Shown: piece by piece, positions 55,737 through 64,000 of the stretch
Numbering within the stretch: position 1 is the first letter of the stretch
How the letters are laid out: every line of letters starts with the position of its first letter
Made by a program: the position numbers and the translations under genes
From: Odiellus spinosus
Taxonomy: Eukaryota > Arthropoda > Arachnida > Opiliones > Phalangiidae
Reading direction: 5' to 3'
DNA: 64,000 bases
Assembly (NCBI GenBank): GCA_963920705.1
Contig: OY987227.1
Span: 6,063,143-6,127,142, forward strand
The notes under the pieces: generated by a model
Told to the model about the DNA's origin: nothing
Seen by the model: the letters and a program-made list of their open reading frames with translations, nothing else
Database searches by the model: none

Positions 55737-58700
55737 TCTCTAGTGATAAAACTCCTAGATCCGAGCTAATTAAAATTAAACAGGCCAAATAAACAACGAA
55801 CGTCAAAAGGTCAAATTGGGGAAAATATTCCTAGAAGTTCAATCATCCCACAATGATAAAACTAGCAGCAATTAACCGAGCTAATCTAAATTAAAAGGGC
55901 CAAATAAATACAAAGAATCTCGAGAGTATTTGGGAAATTAATTTCTAGAAGTTCTATCATCCCAAATGACAAAACTCCCAACAATTAACCGAGCTAATCT
56001 AAATTAAAAGGGCCAAATAAATACAAAGAATCTCGAGGGTACTAGGGGAAAATAATTCCTAGAAGTTCTATCATCCCACAATGATAAAACTCCCAGCAAT
56101 TAACCGAGCTAATCTAAATTAAAGGGGTCAACTAAATACAAAGAATCTCGAGGGTACTAGGGAAAATAATTCCTAGAAGTTCTATCATCCCACAATGATA
56201 AAACTCCCAGCGATTAACCGAGCTAATCTAAATTAAAAGGGCCAAATAAATACAAAGAATCTCGAGGGTATTTGGGAAATTAATTCCTAGAAGTTCTATC
56301 ATCCCACAATGATAAAACTCCCAGCGATTAAACGAGCTAATCTAAATTAAAAGGGCCAAATAAATACAAAGAATCTCGAGGGTATTTGGGAAATTAATTC
56401 CTAGAAGTTCTATCATCCCACAATGATAAAACTCCCAGCGATTAACAGAGCTAAATTAAAAGGGCCAAATAAATACAAAGAATCTCGAGGGTATTTGGGA
56501 AATTAATTCCAAGAAGTTCTATCATCCCACAATGATAAAACTCCCAGCGATTAACAGAGCTAATCTAAATTAAAAGGGCCAAATAAATACAAAGAATCTC
56601 GAGGGTATTTGGGAAATTAATTCCTAGAAGTTCTATCATCCCACAATGATAAAACTCCCAGCGATTAACCGAGCTAATCTAAATTAAAAGGGCCAAATAA
56701 ATACAAAGAATCTCGAGGGTATTTGGGAAATTAATTCCTAGAAGTTCTATCATCCCACAATGATAAAACTCCCAGCGATTAACCGAGCTAATCTAAATTA
56801 AAAGGGCCAAATAAATACAAAGAATCTCGAGGGTATTTGGGAAATTAATTCCAAGAAGTTCTATCACCCCACAATGATAAAACTCCCAGCGATTAACAGA
56901 GCTTATCTAAATTAAAAGGGCCAAATAAATACAAAGAATCTCGAGGGTATTTGGGGAAATAATTCCTAGAAGTTCTATCATCCCACAATGATAAAACTCC
57001 CAACAATTAACGGAGCTAATCTAAATTAAAAGGGCCAAATAAATACAAAGAATCTCGAGGGTATTTGGGAAATTAATTCCTAGAAGTTCTATCATCCCAC
57101 AATGATAAAACTCCCAGCGATTAACAGAGCTAAATTAAAAGGGCCAAATAAATACAAAGAATCTCGAGGGTATTTGGGAAATTAATTCCAAGAAGTTCTA
57201 TCATCCCACAATGATAAAACTCCCAGCGATTAACAGAGCTAATCTAAATTAAAAGGGCCAAATAAATACAAAGAATCTCGAGGGTATTTGGGAAATTAAT
57301 TCCTAGAAGTTCTATCATCCCACAATGATAAAACTCCCAGCGATTAACCGAGCTAATCTAAATTAAAAGGGCCAAATAAATACAAAGAATCTCGAGGGTA
57401 TTTGGGGAAATAATTCCTAGAAGTTCTATCATCCCACAATGATAAAACTCCCAACAATTAACGGAGCTAAATTAAAAGGGCCAAATAAATACAAAGAATC
57501 TCGAGGGTATTTGGGAAATTAATTCCTAGAAGTTCTATCATCCCACAATGATAAAACTCCCAGCGATTAACAGAGCTAAATTAAAAGGGCCAAATAAATA
57601 CAAAGAATCTCGAGGGTATTTGGGAAATTAATTCCAAGAAGTTCTATCATCCCACAATGATAAAACTCCCAGCGATTAACAGAGCTTATCTAAATTAAAA
57701 GGGCCAAATAAATACAAAGAATCTCGAGGGTATTTGGGGAAATAATTCCTAGAAGTTCTATCATCCCACAATGATAAAACTCCCAACAATTAACGGAGCT
57801 AATCTAAATTAAAAGGGCCAAATAAATACAAAGAATCTCGAGGGTATTTGGGAAATTAATTCCTAGAAGTTCTATCATCCCACAATGATAAAACTCCCAG
57901 CGATTAAACGAGCTAATCTAAATTAAAAGGGCCAAATAAATACAAAGAATCTCGAGGGTATTTGGGAAATTAATTCCTAGAAGTTCTATCATCCCACAAT
58001 GATAAAACTCCCAGCGATTAACAGAGCTAAATTAAAAGGGCCAAATAAATACAAAGAATCTCGAGGGTATTTGGGAAATTAATTCCAAGAAGTTCTATCA
58101 TCCCACAATGATAAAACTCCCAGCGATTAACAGAGCTAATCTAAATTAAAAGGGCCAAATAAATACAAAGAATCTCGAGGGTATTTGGGAAATTAATTCC
58201 TAGAAGTTCTATCACCCCACAATGATAAAACTCCCAGCGATTAACAGAGCTTATCTAAATTAAAAGGGCCAAATAAATACAAAGAATCTCGAGGGTATTT
58301 GGGGAAATAATTCCTAGAAGTTCTATCATCCCACAATGATAAAACTCCCAACAATTAACGGAGCTAAATTAAAAGGGCCAAATAAATACAAAGAATCTCG
58401 AGGGTATTTGGGAAATTAATTCCTAGAAGTTCTATCATCCCACAATGATAAAACTCCCAGCGATTAACAGAGCTAAATTAAAAGGGCCAAATAAATACAA
58501 AGAATCTCGAGGGTATTTGGGAAATTAATTCCAAGAAGTTCTATCATCCCACAATGATAAAACTCCCAGCGATTAACAGAGCTAAATTAAAAGGGCCAAA
58601 TAAATACAAAGAATCTCGAGGGTATTTGGGAAATTAATTCCAAGAAGTTCTATCATCCCACAATGATAAAACTCCCAGCGATTAACAGAGCTAATCTAAA

Positions 58701-61195
58701 TTAAAAGGGCCAAATAAATACAAAGAATCTCGAGGGTATTTGGGAAATTAATTCCTAGAAGTTCTATCATCCCACAATGATAAAACTCCCAGCGATTAAC
58801 CGAGCTAATCTAAATTAAAAGGGCCAAATAAATACAAAGAATCTCGAGGGTATTTGGGAAATTAATTCCTAAAAGTTCTATCACCCCACAATGATAAAAC
58901 TCCCAGCGATTAACAGAGCTTATCTAAATTAAAAGGGCCAAATAAATACAAAGAATCTCGAGGGTATTTGGGGAAATAATTCCTAGAAGTTCTATCATCC
59001 CACAATGATAAAACTCCCAACAATTAACGGAGCTAAATTAAAAGGGCCAAATAAATACAAAGAATCTCGAGGGTATTTGGGAAATTAATTCCTAGAAGTT
59101 CTATCATCCCACAATGATAAAACTCCCAGCGATTAACAGAGCTAAATTAAAAGGGCCAAATAAATACAAAGAATCTCGAGGGTATTTGGGAAATTAATTC
59201 CAAGAAGTTCTATCATCCCACAATGATAAAACTCCCAGCGATTAACAGAGCTAATCTAAATTAAAAGGGCCAAATAAATATAAAGAATCTCGAGGGTATT
59301 TGGGAAATTAATTCCTAGAAGTTCTATCACCCCACAATGATAAAACTCCCAGCGATTAACAGAGCTTATCTAAATTAAAAGGGCCAAATAAATACAAAGA
59401 ATCTCGAGGGTATTTGGGGAAATAATTCCTAGAAGTTCTATCATCCCACAATGATAAAACTCCCAACAATTAACGGAGCTAATCTAAATTAAAAGGGCCA
59501 AATAAATACAAAGAATCTCGAGGGTATTTGGGAAATTAATTCCTAGAAGTTCTATCATCCCACAATGATAAAACTCCCAGCGATTAAACGAGCTAATCTA
59601 AATTAAAAGGGCCAAATAAATACAAAGAATCTCGAGGGTATTTGGGAAATTAATTCCTAGAAGTTCTATCATTCCACAATGATAAAACTCCCAGCGATTA
59701 ACAGAGCTAAATTAAAAGGGCCAAATAAATACAAAGAATCTCGAGGGTATTTGGGAAATTAATTCCAAGAAGTTCTATCATCCCACAATGATAAAACTCC
59801 CAGCGATTAACGGAGCTAATCTAAATTAAAAGGGCCAAATAAATACAAAGAATCTCGAGGGTATTTGGGAAATTAATTCCTAGAAGTTCTATCATCCCAC
59901 AATGATAAAACTCCCAGCGATTAACAGAGCTTATCTAAATTAAAAGGGCCAAATAAATACAAAGTATCTCGAGGGTATTTGGGGAAATAATTCCTAGAAG
60001 TTCTATCATCCCACAATGATAAAACTCCCAACAATTAACGGAGCTAATCTAAATTAAAAGGGCCAAATAAATACAAAGAATCTCGAGGGTATTTGGGAAA
60101 TTAATTCCTAGAAGTTCTATCATCCCACAATGATAAAACTCCCAACAATTAACGGAGCTAAATTAAAAGGGCCAAATAAATACAAAGAATCTCGAGGGTA
60201 TTTGGGAAATTAATTCCTAGAAGTTCTATCATCCCACAATGATAAAACTCCCAGCGATTAACAGAGCTAAATTAAAATGGCCAAATAAATACAAAGAATC
60301 TCGAGGGTATTTGGGAAATTAATTCCAAGAAGTTCTATCATCCCACAATGATAAAACTCCCAGCGATTAACAGAGCTAATCTAAATTAAAAGGGCCAAAT
60401 AAATACAAAGAATCTCGAGGGTATTTGGGAAATTAATTCCTAGAAGTTCTATCATCCCACAATGATAAAACTCCCAGCGATTAACCGAGCTAATCTAAAT
60501 TAAAAGGGCCAAATAAATACAAAGAATCTCGAGGGTATTTGGGAAATTAATTCCTAGAAGTTCTATCACCCCACAATGATAAAACTCCCAGCGATTAACA
60601 GAGCTTATCTAAATTAAAAGGGCCAAATAAATACAAAGAATCTCGAGGGTATTTGGGGAAATAATTCCTAGAAGTTCTATCATCCCACAATGATAAAACT
60701 CCCAGCGATTAACAGAGCTAAATTAAAAGGGCCAAATAAATACAAAGAATCTCGAGGGTATTTGGGAAATTAATTCCAAGAAGTTCTATCATCCCACAAT
60801 GATAAAACTCCCAGCGATTAACAGAGCTAATCTAAATTAAAAGGGCCAAATAAATACAAAGAATCTCGAGGGTATTTGGGAAATTAATTCCTAGAAGTTC
60901 TATCATCCCACAATGATAAAACTCCCAGCGATTAACCGAGCTAATCTAAATTAAAAGGGCCAAATAAATACAAAGAATCTCGAGGGTATTTGGGAAATTA
61001 ATTCCTAGAAGTTCTATCACCCCACAATGATAAAACTCCCAGCGATTAACCGAGCTAATCTAAATTAAAAGGGCCAAATAAATACAAAGAATCTCGAGGG
61101 TATTTGGGAAAATAATTCCTAGAAGTTCTATCATCCCACAATGAAAAAAAACTCACAGAAATTAACTGAGCTAATCTAAATTCAATGTGCCAATG
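55737..61195 (+). repeat. Satellite array, 109/114-bp monomers, about 48 units
   Basis: A head-to-tail array of a 114-bp monomer, with a 109-bp variant lacking five bases (GAGCTAAATT in place of GAGCTAATCTAAATT). The edge units (55770-56212 and 61045-61195) are the most diverged, as expected if unequal exchange homogenises the centre. Monomer classes differ at fixed sites: CCGAGCT, ACGAGCT, CGGAGCT or CAGAGCT at the start; GCTTATCT; TTCCAAG or TTCCTAG; GGGGAAATAA or GGGAAATTAA; CACCCC or CATCCC; and CAACAATT or CAGCGATT at the end. Sequence is A/T-rich with one CTCGAG per unit. No coding potential. Confidence 0.98.
56892..60707 (+). repeat. Irregular higher-order repeat inside the satellite
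   Basis: The distinctive GCTTATCT monomer recurs at 56892, 57675, 58240, 58909, 59355, 59920 and 60594, at spacings of 783, 565, 669, 446, 565 and 674 bp, i.e. 4-7 monomers. Between them the class order is mostly the same: a CGGAGCT unit, a 109-bp TTCCAAG unit, a CAGAGCTAATCT unit, sometimes a CCGAGCT unit. Confidence 0.88.
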
Positions 61196-63279
61196 AACAC
61201 AAGGAAACCTATAACTCGGATAAGCTGCCATTTTGGGAGAAACGTAAGGATTAACTCGAATGAAAAATTGCGTATATTTAAGCAAACGGATAAAATCTGA
61301 TTGTAATTCTGTAGATGTTACGCGATTATTAAAACTGCGAGGGCTCTTAAAGGACGACGACCTAAAAACATTTCTGTAGTTTAAACTTGTTGGAAGTGTC
61401 GAAATAAAATTAGACCAAAAATATTCAATCGTTTTCTCTTGAACTGAAAGTGAAACTCGCGTTTTGACCCAGGATTTTAAATTTTCAAAAAAAGGGGCGT
61501 TGCCATATTACGTAGATGCCATCTATTCTTAATTCAGTTTCATTCAAGCGCGACAAATCTCAAGATAATTATAATTTGCTTCCATAGTTGATGACGTCTG
61601 CTTGGGGCATTTTTGGATTGAAATTCTCACCGCCAATCAGCGGGGAAGGCTGATTCCGCGTGATATTTAACGATTCATTTTCCAAGTAGCAAAATATACA
61701 TTTTTTTCTTTGTCAGTTGTCCTTTAATTTCCTATACGTTTCCTACTTTGAATATTTGGAATATAAGTTGGACAAGAAACGCTACGGAGGCTGAAGGAAT
61801 TACATAAGGTTTTAGTTCGCGTGGGGTCCGAGTTAAGAGAGTCGAGACGTTTTAAAGCCCATAACAGCCGAGTGTAAAGCGTAATTGGATATCCGAGAAC
61901 GTGAGAATTTCGACAACTAACGACTGACGAAAAGGGTGTTGAGGCCACGATCAGTCTCGTTCAGAGAATTCAATACGCGACAAGCCTTGTAAACCGCTAC
62001 ATCTCTTATCAGATTTAAAATCAATCGGGTAGAGTTTAGGCTTTAGATTAAAACGAATTCTCGGATCGAAACTGAACCTCGTTAATTATGCGGGCCGATT
62101 TCTCCCCTCACTTTTACCAATAACCCGTATTTAACCCCGGAACAATCGTAGTCCGACGGTACGTACGTCCGATGGCTTAGAACTTGTAGAATAAAAGGAG
62201 AACTTTAAGGTCTAGGGTCTTTTCGATTTAAGAAAGAACACGGTAAAATTATGGTTCTAAAACATAAATCTAACATCTCTAAGTATAGCCAAATAAGGCG
62301 TCTTGAATGGGCATCTAAATCTATGAAAACTTTAGTCAGGTCCAAATATTATCGGACCCAGCGCCACTGGACTGGATGAGTAAAAGGGCTATTTAAATAC
62401 TAATTTCAATTAGTTACTGTTGTTTCTGAGCCATTGGTGTAAGGAAGTATAGGCCAAAGATTTACCATTGGGACTCGGTAGAGAAATAAAATTATCGTCA
62501 TCAAAATCAAAGCACTTGATTTCGTGGAAAGTGGAGCGCTGGATAAGGCTAGTAAAATTTGTCAACACTAATTCACTGACTCTGGAGAGCCCGCAGTCGA
62601 GTGGATATAATGGTAAATATAATATTATTTCGAGGGTCGATTCGGTTAGAAAAGGGAGATTAGCTCTAGATGCGTGGATCGACCACCTATGGCGAGTTAC
62701 GAGACGCAAAATGGGTGTTTAACCCGAGATAGAAAGAGAAAATGTGTAATATGCGGCGGTATAGTTTATACAAGCGTGGGTATAAGAAATAACCTCTTCA
62801 ATATTGGATACGCTATTATAGCGGCGGAATGGCACCATATATTCTCGATCGGGGCGGACAACTAACGAATCGAACAAAAATCAATAACTTTACTCGTAAG
62901 AATGGACAGCCTTATATACCAGGAACTTAACGATAATGCAACGAGGGACCAGTTCGGCGCCGCGCCAGCCAATTATATTATTTCTATTTACGAAAGAATA
63001 AGAAAATGCTTTTAACCTAAATACGAAAACTCCATCCCCTATGGATTAGTATTATAAAAGATGTATATATTAATTTTAAATTTAAAGGAACCATTAAAAC
63101 ACGGAATTTTAATGAAATCCCCTACAGGTTTGCTTTCTAGCAGTAGTACAGGTTTCCCTATGGAGTCAGAGGATGAGGGGGGCGGCGGAATTGACGCGAA
63201 GATAAGGCGGATTGATACATAGTGAAGAATTTCGTAATGAATAAAGATTGAGCTAAGTACATCCCTTGAACAATAAATC
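61196..63279. other. No gene recognised
   Basis: Opposed frames 62410-62709 (-) and 62468-62722 (+) and a few shorter ones carry no motif. No repeats seen apart from the edge of the satellite. Confidence 0.45.
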
Positions 63280-63372
63280 CCCGTTTTCAATCAGGATTTG
63301 TTTGGCCAAAAACTTCTTTCTACCTTCTATGTTTCGAGGGAAAGTTACTTTTTGGGCCATTCCAAAAATCGT
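63280..63372 (+). repeat. Dispersed repeat shared (inverted) with 33291-33400
   Basis: CAATCAGGATTTGTTTGGCCA, then AAAGTTACTTTTTGGGCCA. Similarity to the other copy is partial; ends not resolved. Confidence 0.5.
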
Positions 63373-64000
63373 GAGTGAAAACGCGCCTTTAGAAATGTAA
63401 AAATTACGTACAAAAGTTTCTAATTTTAATTTGTTCGAATCTCTCTGGCATTTAAAGAAACAAATTCAATTAATAACTTAGAATATCCGTTCAATTATAT
63501 TATTATATCAAAAAGCTTTTGTAAAGTATCGAATAAATTAAAATTAAATTAATAAAAATGCGACGAATCGCGTGTATTGTTGAGATATGTACTTATTCGC
63601 GATTTAACCAAAATTAAATGATAAGAAATTAATCTTGAAACTTCCCATTACGATTCCCGGTACAAATACATCCTAAACTATAAGATAGCGAGGATAACCA
63701 ATTTGTTTATGGTATATCTCCAATATTATATTTTGAAATTGAAATTTCCATACCCCTTTCCAATAGCCGCGTGGCATTAAACGTTTAATCTTCCCACCAG
63801 GAGAACTATCCTACATTAGAGTATTATTTATAGTCCCGCGGGGCAAACGGAATAGAAAATCACGGAAAAATTAGTTACGACTCGGTTAGGGGTGCAAATT
63901 CGACAGAAAAATTATTATACCGGTATATATAACTGGATTCAACAAATGCAAAAATTAAAAACTATATACCTAAGTACTAAATCAATTCTTTCCCTCTCCG
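63373..64000. other. No gene recognised
   Basis: A/T-rich sequence to the window edge. Confidence 0.5.

Noticed and set aside
55737-61195. Satellite monomers as tandem genes or structured RNAs
   Set aside because: No open frame persists through the monomers and no RNA-gene motif was recognised; a simple satellite explains the data.

Overview
This window looks like AT-rich, transposon-dense, largely non-coding nuclear DNA of an animal, most likely an invertebrate and plausibly an insect. The evidence is as follows. The only recognisable protein genes sit inside a decayed PIF/Harbinger transposon and carry short introns with GT..AG borders. Short inverted-repeat elements (MITEs) of many families are everywhere. 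There is a 5.5 kb satellite array. CpG is not visibly depleted. One element carries a short TTAGG-like run of the arthropod telomere type. No host gene, tRNA, rRNA or CRISPR could be recognised. The species cannot be named from the sequence.

Layout. 1-3,031: right end of a CAGGGTT-type element whose inside has become a 28-bp tandem array, then two TTAA-flanked hairpin MITEs, the first split by a second CAGGG-type element. 4,699-6,985: a PIF/Harbinger element with a forward zeste/Myb-like DNA-binding gene and a convergent, truncated transposase. 7.3-20.7 kb: scattered MITE copies, including one clean nested insertion (13,605-14,475). 20,759-21,293: a foldback element whose arms are 8 and 20 copies of a 16-bp unit. 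22,968-23,991: a long-TIR element around four 149-bp tandem units. 26-44 kb: sparse MITE copies in otherwise featureless DNA, a 1.46 kb element with 27-bp perfect TIRs (41,082-42,543), and a second foldback copy. 44,279-44,978: a small satellite patch interrupted by a TTAA-targeting MITE. 45-51 kb: featureless apart from weak ORFs. 50,985-55,050: two long-hairpin MITEs, a knot of interleaved inverted repeats (52,172-52,798) and a third small TTAA MITE. 55,737-61,195: satellite of about 109/114-bp monomers with irregular higher-order structure. 61-64 kb: no gene seen.

How the parts relate. The window is a record of serial transposition, not a set of cooperating genes. Only the Harbinger pair forms a functional unit: in this superfamily a transposase and a Myb/SANT-like partner protein act together. 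This copy has lost most of its catalytic domain and is probably dead. Several tandem arrays (1-197, 20,804-21,251, 23,228-23,800, 41,360-41,460) lie inside transposons, which suggests that MITE interiors repeatedly seed minisatellites here. TTAA target duplications recur in three small families, CAGGG-ended elements leave 5-6 bp duplications, and one family shows an 8-bp flanking repeat. All family names rest on termini, target duplications and remembered family features; no database search was possible.
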